Translations under genes and position numbers: made by a program
Shown here: positions 21,901 to 33,900 of the stretch, in pieces
Numbering within the stretch: the stretch's first letter is position 1
Layout of the letters: each line of letters opens with the position of its first letter
Source of the DNA: Caenorhabditis remanei
Taxonomy: Eukaryota; Nematoda; Chromadorea; Rhabditida; Rhabditidae
Assembly (NCBI RefSeq): GCF_010183535.1
Contig: NC_071328.1
Location: forward strand, 16,554,001-16,618,000
Direction: 5' to 3'
Length of the DNA: 64,000 nucleotides
Notes under the pieces: model-generated
Databases searched by the model: none
What the model saw: only the letters and a program-made list of their open reading frames with translations
Told to the model about the DNA's origin: nothing

Positions 21901-24900
21901 TCCCGAGCTTAGAAAACTTAGGAAAATCCGTGTTTGAAAAAACTCGTCTCTAGCATACCTGCGACGGGTCTGCCGGGTTTCGTTTCACTCAATAATTGAA
22001 AAAATGTTTTCAAAAAAAGTCGAATTTTCGTTTTCAAATTTCAAAGGCGTATGTATACGGGATCACTGACTATTTTTGATATAATTTTTAAAAAAATTTG
22101 CGCATTATTTTATACTTGTCAAGGCCCCGATAATTGGCACTAAAACTCAAAATTCAATGTTTTCGAATTTTTTGATTTTTTTCCTCGAACAAGTCAAAAG
22201 TTAGACTATAATTCACAATTAGAAGAAGTTCTGGAAAATCATCAGCAATGTCCACACTTTCGATAATAATTGAAAAAAATTGGAAACATTTTCATCAATT
22301 TGGAGGTACCTTTTCTTGAAGTCGAGGGGGCCGGCCAACAAATAATTCAGAAAACTCGTGGCCTAGAAATTTAGAAATTTGACCAAATCTGGTGCACCTC
22401 TGGCGCTTCCGTCGTCATCGCAAATAGTTTAAAATCGAAATACCCTTGGAAAAGTTACCTAGAACACGCTTTTTTTGGAAACGATTAAAAATTCCAAAAA
22501 TTTGAAAACATTGTGTTTTCCCTTATTTCCTGAACAAAAGGGTTACACTGACCAGCGTGACCAAAAATTTGACGAAAATTTCCAATTTCCAGATCACCAC
22601 GAACACATCGATCAGTCAACTCCGCGGGGAGCTCTTCGAACTATTCCTCAACATCCAAGAGGACAATTTCCATCGTCTCGTCACCCTTCATCTCTACGTG
22701 GAACCTCCAAATAATTTGACCTACCACCAACACGCGAAATTTCTTGCTACAGTATACCAGTCGACCATCTACACTGACCAACCACCGGGCACATCTTTGG
22801 TATTCTCTGTGCCAATTTCCGTCGAAAATTATCGAAAAAACTCAAAAAATCCGGTGATTTCCCCGATTTCCCAAGTGCCCGACATGTTTTCCATTGTGCC
22901 ACGTGGCGAAAAATCAATCGATATTCTATTGACACGGAATCTGGAGTCAGAAGACGTCAGGAGGCATGTCTTCTATCTTGGAGCATTTACTGAGGATTCA
23001 GGAGATGTGGTAAGTGCGCTCTAATGGCAAAAATTGTGAATTTTGATTTTTTTTAGGCGGCCCAAACCAAAGTGATCATCGACGTCGCGGATTCTGGAGA
23101 CGTCAATTTTCTTCTGGAGTCAAAGAAGTCGACGGTGACTTTTGGAGAAAAGATTCCAGCGAATTCGACGGTTTTTGATGTGAAAAAGAGGTAGGCAACA
23201 AATACTACAAAGACTACAAACTACAAAAGTGAAGACCTTTCTGAATTTTGTCAGTGTAGAGCTTTTACACTGACCAAACTACACTGACAGAAATTTACTG
23301 CCAGCTACAAAGACTACAAACTACAAAACCTACAAAATTGAAAAAACTTCTCAATTTGGTCACTGTAGTACATTTACAGTGTTCATTACACTGACAAAAA
23401 GTTACTACCAGCTACAAACACTACAAACTATAAATACTACAAAGACTACAAACTACAAAACTGAGAATTTTTTTGAATTTGGTCATTGTAGCGCACTTAC
23501 AGTGACAATTTTACACTGACCAAAATTTCTAACAGCTACGAATACTACAAACTACAAAGACTACAAACGACGAATACTACAGACTACAAACTACAAAGAC
23601 TACAACTACTACAAACTACATAAACTACAAACTACAAATTTATTCCAGAAACGTGTCGGAACCCCTGCATTTCCACCTCTCCCAACCGTCCCGTTTCTTC
23701 CAAATCGATCAATTCTCGGGTCGCGTGTCAACTACCGTACTCCCCGTGGGTTACGGTATCTATCATATCCACGTGGTCGCCCGGAACAGTCGGAAACAGG
23801 TAAGTGCGCTCTATTGGACTTTTGAGAATTTGAATGTTTTCAGCACTCCGACGCCTGGCTGGAAATCGTCGTCAGGAGGATATCGAGGAATACGACGAAT
23901 TCAGATGAGATTCAGAAGACGTCACGGTCACGACGTCATCTGGATGATTTGATATTCAGAATCAAGGAGAATTCGACGAGAGACGAGATTGAGAACAAGA
24001 AAATGGTATGGCCTAGAAAACTCTTGGTGGCCTAACTTTCCCTTTGGTGGCCTAACTTTGGTGGCCTAACTTTGGTGACCTAACTTTCCCATCGGTGGCC
24101 TAACTTTGGTGACCTAACTTTCCCTTTGGTGGTCTAACTTTGGTGGCCTAGAAACCCAAAATTTTCCAGAGAATTCCCCTATTCCCTGGCGAAACGATCG
24201 GTGAGATCACCGTGGCGAAAGAGTGGCTGAAAATCGATGACGATGGAAAAATCAATATTCTGAAAGCGTTGAATTTCGAAAAAATGAGTTCCATCATTGC
24301 GACGGTGCCGATTAATGGATTGCAGAGTAGTGAGTTATTTTTTTGAATAGTTTTGAAAAAAATTGAAATAAAAAGTTACACTGACAAAATACACTGACCA
24401 AATCAAAAAAAGTGTAGTTTATAGTCCTTAAGCTCATAGTATGTAGACACAGTTTTATCGAAAACGCGCCAAAGGCACGCCAGCGTTTGTAGATCCCCCT
24501 GAAATATTTTTCTTGATATTTTTTAATTTTGGAAAAAAAAACAAAAAAAGTTACACTGACCGAATACAGTGACCAAATTCTACACTGACAAAATGAAAAA
24601 GTGTAGTTTGTAGTTTCCTCGAATAAAGTTTTGTCAGTGTAAAAAAGTTACAATGACCAAAATTTAGGTACACACTTTTCAAGGCATTTTGAAGACTGGC
24701 GCGCCGTCGGCGCATTTTTACCCTAAAGCGAAATTTCGTTACCAATCACTTTAATAGTAACCACCGCAAAATCAAAACTGGCGCGCCTTCGGCACTTTTT
24801 GAAATTCCTCAATCCTCTAATGTAGAGGACGTTTTTTTCATTTAAAAAATCAGATTTTCAGTATAAAAATCCTTTTTTCAACCGAAAAATACCTCAAAAA

Positions 24901-27900
24901 TCCTTTTCTGTGAACAAAAAAACGGATTTTCAGCTCCAAAAACCTGATTTCTTGTTAAAAATGTTGGTAATCCTAATTCTCAACTGTAAAATATCGGCCC
25001 GAAAGCGCGCCAGAGAGATTTTCTAGCCAATATGAGATTGAATCATACTTTCATAGATTTTTGATCTGGCGCACCGTCGCCGCTTTTTGAATTCATCAAT
25101 CTCCAATCCTTGTGTAGCTAACACCCCTCAAGTCATCCGTTTCGAAAAACGCGCCAAAGGCGCGCCAGTAATTTCAAAATTGGTAGCTTGAAAATGTTCC
25201 GTTTGAAAAAGGCGCCAACTGCACCCCAGCCTCTTTTTTTGAAATTTGAGGATTTAGACGTCCTGGGAGGAAAAGTTACAATGACTAAATTCAATTTTTG
25301 AAAATCGCGTCGCAGGCGCCCCAGCGTGTTAGGTACCACCTGTTCCCCTTTGCTCATTCATCTAAATTAGTTCGAGTCCCTATTTCCACGTGTCATCAAT
25401 CATCATTACTTTTTCTCTGCGTCTCTCACTCTCTCTCTCTCTGTCTAAATATATATATATAAAATGTATAATGATTTGAGTAGTCAGTGCCTCCTCCTTA
25501 TGTCAAGAAATTTGGAGACTACTCAAAATTAGATTCCATTAGAAAGGGGGGGGACCTAATCAAATCTAGGAGATGGCTCCAGAAGAAGAAGACATCAGAC
25601 GGATGTCAGTCAGTTAGAGGTCAGCAGAGATCTTAAGGGAGTTCCTGAGGGGGGGAGATCCTAATACAATTACGGAGAGAAATGGGGGTGGTCAGTGTAA
25701 GAAGGGGGGACTTTCTAATTTATACTTGTCAGGGGACCAACATGATATGAAGATGCTTAACAGAGCCTAAGCAGCTACCGGGGTGACAATAAATCCGTGT
25801 TGATTGTAGCGTCGTCAGAGACGGAGTCAATGATGATCAGAGCAAAAACCGAAAATTTTTCGAAAATTTCTGAAAACATTAGTTTTTCGGAGGCAGAAAT
25901 CTTGAATTTGTATAAAAACGTGTAAGATAGACACCTATAAACTTGTTATTGAGTACAAAAATAGAAAAAATTTCAGGAAAAATCAAAAAAAGTTTGTCAA
26001 AAATGCTGACTACATTGATTTTTGTCAGTGTAACTAGGTCACTGTTTTTAGCTCCAAGTTATTTGCAAACATTAATTTCCTGAACTTTTCCCTTATTTTT
26101 TCTCAAGATTCCTCAAACAATCAGTCTTGAGAAGGTATTCCCATGGAAAAAATCGGATAGTTTTCGAAAAAAAATTGAAAAAAAGTTACACTGACAAAGT
26201 ACACTGACCAAATACTACACTGACCAGATCAAGAAAAAGTGTAGTTTATAGTCTTTAAGCTCAGCAAAAATACCCCGCTAGTTCTACTTTTGAGATTGAC
26301 CTGAAAATCACAAAATTGAGAGTTGGAAGGTTTTGTAGAAGAATCAAATTAGAAAATCTTTTGAAACCTTTCAAAAGAACAGGCTCTTATGAAAACTGTA
26401 CCGGTTTTTTGGTGATTTGTAACTGAAACTGAGCAGATACTAAAACACTAAAACGAAAATGTTTCAAAAATTATGGAAAATCCAAGATTTTTAGTCTAAA
26501 AATCCTGTTTCGGCTCCACAAATTCTCCAAAACTTGCAATTTTAGTCTCTCCAAACATCTCCGAATCTCCTCTCTCTTCTTGTTTTGATCACAGTTTCCC
26601 CTTCTACTAATTGTGCTCATTACATTAAATAGATTATGCTCCTCTCTTCTCTATCCATCCCAACGGAAACCTCATGAAAACCCGAAAAAGCGTGGTGCCG
26701 AAACAACAAAAGAGAGGCACAATCTGCTGTCCGTCTTTCTACTCAAAAATCGGAAATGTGTCTTTTTAATGTGGTCGCCTCTTTTGGCGGAAGACGATGA
26801 CATAAGCCAATTCATCTTACTTAGGACATGAGGCTGAGGGAAACTAGAAATGCGCCGCAGGCGCGCCAGCCTATCACAAAAAGTGGTTGATTACACTGAC
26901 CAAGTTACAGGGTCCAAAAGTGTGTTTTTTGGGAAAAAAAGTTTGAAAAAGCACCAACGATTAAACCTCCATGACCAAATACATTTTTTTTGTTGAAAAC
27001 GCGTCAAAGGCGCCCCAGACACGAATTTAACATTTACGCCTTTAGTAAGAAGCTGTGAAGGTTACACTGACCATACATGTTTCTTGAAAACGCGTCAAAG
27101 ACGCCCCAGCTTCGTTTCAGAACCTTAAGGCTATTCACTCCTAGAGGTTACACTGACCAAATTCAATCGTCTTTTTTGTTGTTGAAAATGCGTCAAACGC
27201 GCTCCAGCCACTCTACTAGTCATGATTATCGAAGTGTTCCAGGCTTGTAGGAACGCGCGCGAGGCGCGCCAGCCACACATGCTTAGAAGGTTACACTGAC
27301 CAAGTTACAATGACAAAAAGTGTGATTTTTCAAGAAAATTTGAAAAATGCGCCTACGACACCCCAGCCTCTACCCAAAAACTGGAGACTTTAGACATCCT
27401 AAGAAGGAAAGTTACAGTGACCAAATTGTTTTTGTTGGAAAATCCTTTTTAAAATCGCGTCAAAGGCGCCCCAGTCGGCATCTACAAGGCTTTCGAGGAT
27501 TCACTAACCATTTGGTCTTGTAGGAACGCGCTCAAGGAGCCCCAGCTACATTCCCCCTGTAGCTTAGAAGCTTACACTGACAAAGTTACAGTGACCAAAA
27601 GGCGTCACCGACACCCCAGATTCTCTTCCCTAAAACCTCCAGTTTCTGAGAAAGAAAGTTACAGTGACCAATTTTTTCATCCTTTTTGAAATCGCGTCAA
27701 AGGTACCACAGCCTCCTGCTCTAATCCAATATATCTTGTGTACGCATTGAGGCATGGTCTAAAAGGGGGCACCTAATCTCCCCTTCTCCTTCTATGGATC
27801 AAGTGTAATCCTCCTCGTCTCTATCCAAATGAGGTGTCACTCTGGGGGACCCTTGCATCACCCCCTCCCGATTACACTGACCAAAAAAAGAAAAAGGAGA

Positions 27901-30900
27901 ACATCTGCTCTCTTCAGTTGAAGAAGACGAAGGGGAGACTCATTTCTCTAAGTGACTACTTTTTTTAGGGTGGTTGAGAGATAAATTGGGTGTCACCACC
28001 GGTCACCCCTCATGAAAAGGGGGGGACCAACCACCCACTGGCTAGTAATTGCGCTAAGAAGCTCGGAGACTCTGATTGATGGATTTGGGACACCACAGAG
28101 CCTACAAACTACAAGAACTTCGAAAAATGTCAAGAAATATGTTTCAGGGGATCAAAAAACGCTGGCGTGTGTTTTGGTGCGTTTTTTAATGAAAAAAAGG
28201 TGTCCTCATGCCGTACAATAATCTATCACATCTTCTTCTGTCAGGAGTTTTAATGAAGTCTGGCGTGCCTTTGGCGCGTTTTTAAAAAATTGTATCAAGG
28301 AGCCTTAGACGCGTCTAGCAAACCCTTGCTTAGTTGGAATCTGGTGTGCTTTTGACGCGATTCTCAAAAAATAATGGAAACAGGAAAATTGCAAAACAGC
28401 TGGTTTCAAACCGGGATTTAATGTGATTTTTAGTGTCTGGCGTACCTTTGACGCGTTTTCTGTGCAAATTCTGACCGTAAATCGTCACAAAATGTTTGGT
28501 TTGTTAATGTCAGCATAGCATTTTATGACAAAAATCAGCAAAATTTAGCTTTCTATGTTGAAATTCTATTGGAAATTGGCAATTTAAAGTCTAGGGGCGC
28601 ACCTGAGACATGTTTTCGCAAATTCTGACTAAAAATTGTCAAAAAATTGTTGGTTTTTCATTGCCAACGTAGCATTTTATTGTTCCTTTGTGTCTGGTGC
28701 GCCTTGGGCGCGTTTTCATTTAAAATTGGCGTCTTTTGGTATGGTTCTAATGTAAAAAATGACAAAATTTAGTTTTTCTGGTTAACAAAGGGGAAATTTA
28801 CAGTTTCAGTGGTGTCTGGCGCGCCTGAAAGCAGTTTTTTGCCTGAAACGGTTACTGTATATTCTACTCATTTTTAACCTGATAAAAGTTGAAATCGAGC
28901 AATCTGGAGCACCTTTGTAGCGTTTTTAGACTCTTAGCCACTACGCACTTTTAAAGTCTGTCAACCATCTGTTAGCTCGTAAGTTCCTGTGATAAAAAGT
29001 AGTTTTGAAGAACTTCTGTTCTCTTCTCTTTGTGTCTGCATCTCTCCACATCCTTGTACTATTTCATTTCCACTTGGATAGTGACAACAACAAAAGAAAG
29101 GAGAAGCAGGGAGGAGATAGTGGCATATGTGTGTGTGTATTCGTGCACGCGCATATATTTAATAAATGAAAACATATGGATAAACAAGAGACAGGCAGAG
29201 GAAGCAGGAGGGGGATTTGAAATTGATAGAAGAATTCGAAGGTTTTGAGGGGGGCCTATCAGAGACAGGTAGAAGGGGGAACGTTTATGAAAAATAACAG
29301 ACTGAAAAAATTTGTCACTGTAACGAAGTAACACTGACAAAATACAGTGACCAATTATTACACTGACCACATCTAGAAAAAGTGTAGTTTGTAGTCTCCT
29401 CAAAAGTTTTGGTACAGGTAGAAAGGGGAAAGTTTATATTGAATTGAGATCCCGTCGCGACGTTTGGTTTTTCATTTGTTTTCAAGATATATGCAAGTTT
29501 ACATAGTTGCGGTGCTTTTAAATTGAAAATAGGCTGACAAACCCGTTCTCTAAAAACTGAATTATTTATTAGATAGAAAACATATTTACAGTAAACTTTA
29601 CATAATTTCAACCCAAAAACAATTGAACAGTATCTATGTTTACTGGAAATCCGGATCATCAAACGGAATCAGAACATCATCATTGATCGTCGGTTTCGAC
29701 TTCCCTCCATGTAGACGGGCTCCCAGAGCACGTGCTTCTATTGGCAGCTGAAAATAGTGAAAGAGACATGGGAGTACAGGCTACAAACTACAAATTGACA
29801 AAAAGCTCACAAATTTTTTTTGGTCAGTGTAAAAATTTTTTACACTGAACAAAATTTAAACTTTTTTTGACAGTGTAGAAACTCAACCCTCATTATTATT
29901 TTTACTAATTTTGTAGTTTGTAGTCTCCCTAAAACTCACCGCTGAATGCACAAAGCCCGCCCCATTCGGAGAGTTGACTTGAATTTGTAGATTCGATAAT
30001 TCCGTTGTAGTCGTCAATTTCTCGGAATCGGAATTCTTTGGAATCTTTCCAGCTACAGTAACCACTACCAGAATAGTGAGAATTGATAGAAATCGAATAA
30101 AAAGTTGCATAATTTTTGTCAGAGAATAACGGAATGATAATGACCAGCTGTGTGTTGATATGTACAATGACAATAAAAAAAAGATAAGAAAGTGTCTAGT
30201 TTTGTACCCTCCCCTCCCCCTGATAAAACCTAACTGATCAAGTTTTTTGGGCTGGTTTTTCGTTTGGAACGGTTTTTGGGTATTAGTCATGATGCATGCA
30301 ACATTATTATACAAATCTATACAGTTGGAAAGAGACTACAAACTACAAAATGATTTTTGCAGTGACAAACTTTAACATCGTCTGGGGAGCCTGCGGCGCG
30401 GTTCTTATGTCTATAAGAAACTTAGACTGCTACAGACTTGTTACGATAGAATTTTCGATTCTTTTGTATTTTTTGAAATTAAAAAAAAAGTATAGTTTTC
30501 GACTCAAAATTTTAAATTCAGCATTTCAAATTGAATATGTATAATAATTTAGGCAGTTTTACCCTAAATTTTAAAAGGTTCTCAAAAATCTGGCGCGCCT
30601 GCGGCGCTTTTTCTTTCATCTTAGGAACAAAGGGTCATTTCAGTTTGAACTTCACAAAAAATGTTTGTCTGGGGTGCCTTTGACGCATTTTTCACAAAAA
30701 AAAAAAGAATTTAGTCAGTGTAACCTTTATAATGAGATGATCCGTCTGTTATTCGAAAACCAACTGGGGTGCCTTTGACGCGTTTTTTAAAAACATGTGG
30801 TCAGTGTAGCTTTCCTGCCCAGGAACTGGAAGTTTTAGAAAAGAGGCTGGGGTGTCGGTGGCGCGTTTTTCGAAAAAAATCACTTTTGGTCACTGAGACT

Positions 30901-33900
30901 CGGTCATTGTAACCTTCCAAGCTTTCAATTGGTGTGACAGTCTGGCGCGCCTGTGACGCATTTTCAGTTTCTCTCCCACTCACGAAGTTGGTGCGCCTTA
31001 GACGCTGTTTTCTCTCGAAAAAATGAATTTAATCAGTTTAACTTCTTCTTTCCTGATAACGCGCCCAAGGTGCGCCAAACTTTCTAAAATAAAAGTTTAC
31101 TACGTTATCAGTAGAATAAAATGTCCCTATACCTATGTTAACTCAAATTTTTCTGAATTTTCATAAAAAATGAAAAACTATTTTCAGGCCGCACCCAGAC
31201 GATTCGAATCCATGTGGAAGATGTCGACGAACCGCCCAGTTTTGTGAATTCTCCGCTTCCTATGCTCGCCGTGGTCCCTCTGAATCCAACAATCGGACGG
31301 ATTGTCTATCAATTTGTGGCACGCGATGAGAATGGAGATGGCGATTCGAATGTTCTGTACAAGGAGATCGATGTGATTCGTGAGTTTTTTACTCTATAAA
31401 AACGCGTCGTAGGCGCGCCAGACTGTGATGAAGTGATGAGAAGCGTACTTGTCAAGAGCTGGCCCCGGCTTGAAAAATTTGCCTATTTCTTCATTTTTTC
31501 ATTAAAAATGTGATTATTTTTGAGGATTTTTTAAAATTTCTTTTAATTCTGACTAATAGTCGGAAAAATTTTTGCTTTTTTCACAATAAAAATTCGGAAA
31601 AAATTTAATTTTCCCACCAAGTTAGCTATTTTTAAAGGCGCATATCTCAAAAGTGGGCGGAGCTACTAGAAAATTATAAATTGCAAAAATAAAGAGAAAT
31701 TCAAGATCACTATTTTCATAGTTGACACCTTCTTGATAGCTCCGCCCACTTTCAAGATATGCGTCTTTTAAGATAGACAACTAGAAGACAAGTGAGGCTT
31801 TCCCAGATACCTAATTTTAAAGTCGGATAACTCAAAAGTGGGCGGAGCTAGAAAAAACCCGTCAACTACAAAAATGGAGAGCTAAAATTGATCTATTAGG
31901 TTGATGCATAAGTTTCTTTCTTTTTTTGGGTAATTTTTGGTATGAAATTTCTAGAAGACTAATAGTTCACATAATAAGAAACATTGTTGGTTAGTACCTA
32001 TAACTCATTGTGATTATACCTGTGACTTGACGTCCACCATCCGTTTAATCTCAGCCGGAGGCACGTCAAAACACTTGAGTAACCCTTTTTTGCTACCACT
32101 TTTCGTCTCCATTTTTTTACTAGAAAATGTTGACAAGAATGGGTGAGCTATTCAGAATTAAAACAAGCAAGAAATGTCATTTATAAAAAACAAATAAACG
32201 CATTCCAACTAAGCAACGATAGTTCAGTGCGGGTCCCTGACGAAAGGTTAGGATCAGAAATTTAGGAGTGTGCGAGTATTTTCGATATTTCTTCAACTGT
32301 AGATAGGGAAATCGGTGGAAATGTTAGTTATTGAGTAAAGTAGACATTGATGTTTTTAAATTTACTTTGTTTCCAATATTCACATCATTTGTTCTTTTTC
32401 GCAAGAAGCCCCAAGTCAACATCATCAAAATCACGTGATTTTTGAGTTTGATGAGGCCTACTGCTCCAAGCTCTGAAGCAATCCACTAAATATTTTGCAC
32501 ATTTTCAGATCAATGTATGTACTATTGATTACTTACAATAAAATAATTCAGACTTGTTTGTGAGCGTTGAGAAGAGACCTAGACTCCACTTAGGTCTACT
32601 ACACAAAATTTCTCGAAAGAGCAAAAATCATAAGAAATTTATCAGCCAAGTTTTATCACTTAATTTGATAGCTGTGTCATAAACTTTTTTATGGCATAAC
32701 TTACTCATTTTCCCCTCTAACTTTTACAAATAGTTTGGTACAAATGTTCTCTCAAATATTTTTGTAATCTGTTTGAACCCAGCTGAACCATGATTTCTCG
32801 TTGCTCTCAATAGTCTGATCTTAACTTTTTTGTTTTCAACATTCCGACTGAAAATTAAAATGTGATAACAAGATCAAGTCTTGTTTTATAAATTGCAATT
32901 AATTTCTTATAAAGATCTTATTATTTTGATACCAATGCGACAAAAATCAAAAAACCTTCCAAAATAGGCATTTGGTTGGCGATCAAAAAATCCATCGTTT
33001 TCACGAGCGGAGTGTCTAGGCACCAACTTGAAACATTATATGTTAGCCACTAAAGAGGTCATAAAAATGCAAAAATGTTTGGGTTGAAAAACAACCTCAT
33101 CGCTTAGAGACCGGGGACCAAAGTCACACCTTCAAAAAAGAAAGAAACTTATGCATCAGCCTAATACAATTTTGTAATTGTTAGTTTTTTGTTTGCTCCG
33201 CCCACTTTATAGCTATTTCAACAAGATCCTCATTTTTGCGTTATTTTTGCGGCGAAGGCGCACCAGCCGATTCTAGCGCCGCAGGCACCCAAAGCAGTTA
33301 TAGATAAGCACGGGGCCTTAACAAGTATGGAATTTACATTTTTTTTTAAACGCGTCCAACGCGCACCAGACCATACCAAGTTTTTCTTTTTTTTCCAGCC
33401 GCGGGTTCGTTCTCAGTCGATTCGAAATCTGGAGTCGTCCGTACTGGATGGAGTAAATATGAAAGAGGAGAGACATACCGTATCTCAGTACAAGCAATCG
33501 ATATGACACCCACTGACAACTCGACATCTCAACTATCGGAAGTGGCGATTCTCGAGATTCTAGCTGATGAACGGCCGCCGCAATTCGCGAAACAAGAGTA
33601 CGAGGTGACGGTGTCCGAAGATAATTTGGTGGATTATAGGTAAGAGTTTGAGGAAGGTGGGGTGTCTAAAACTTGTGTGAATTTGGTATGATAAAGTTTA
33701 GATTATTTTTCTAGTTGACAACTTTTTTATAGTTCCGCCCATTCTTGAGATACACGCAGTCTAACGTACAGTGACAATTTTGTCAGTGTAAATTGTCAGT
33801 GTAGGTTGGGAATTGTTTGAGATCCTGTCACACTTCCGGTGTTGTCAGATAATTTTAATTTTTAACCAGTTTTGTAGATCAAATTGCGCTCTATATTTTT

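Larger units (their letters stand above)
24330..31187 (+). other. Intron 7 of the cadherin gene (6.9 kb) with a nested gene
   Basis: Contains the - strand nested gene (29,640-30,110). Outside it are alternating CGCGCC and CAGTG modules, dense at 24,360-25,330, 26,850-27,720, 28,240-28,920 and 30,590-31,070, and pyrimidine-rich stretches at 25,400 and 29,030. No other supported exon. Confidence 0.7.
31380..33398 (+). other. Intron 8 with fold-back repeats and a mariner-like insertion
   Basis: Contains an ACTTGTCAAG element start (about 31,449), a GTGGGCGGAGC fold-back (31,633-31,775), a second one (31,820-33,215) split by the transposon at 31,896-33,164, and a CGCGTCC module near the end. No exon. 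Confidence 0.8.

Noticed and set aside
32030..33080. Possible transposase in the mariner-like element
   Set aside because: Only short broken frames on either strand. No D,D(D/E) pattern or helix-turn-helix could be followed.
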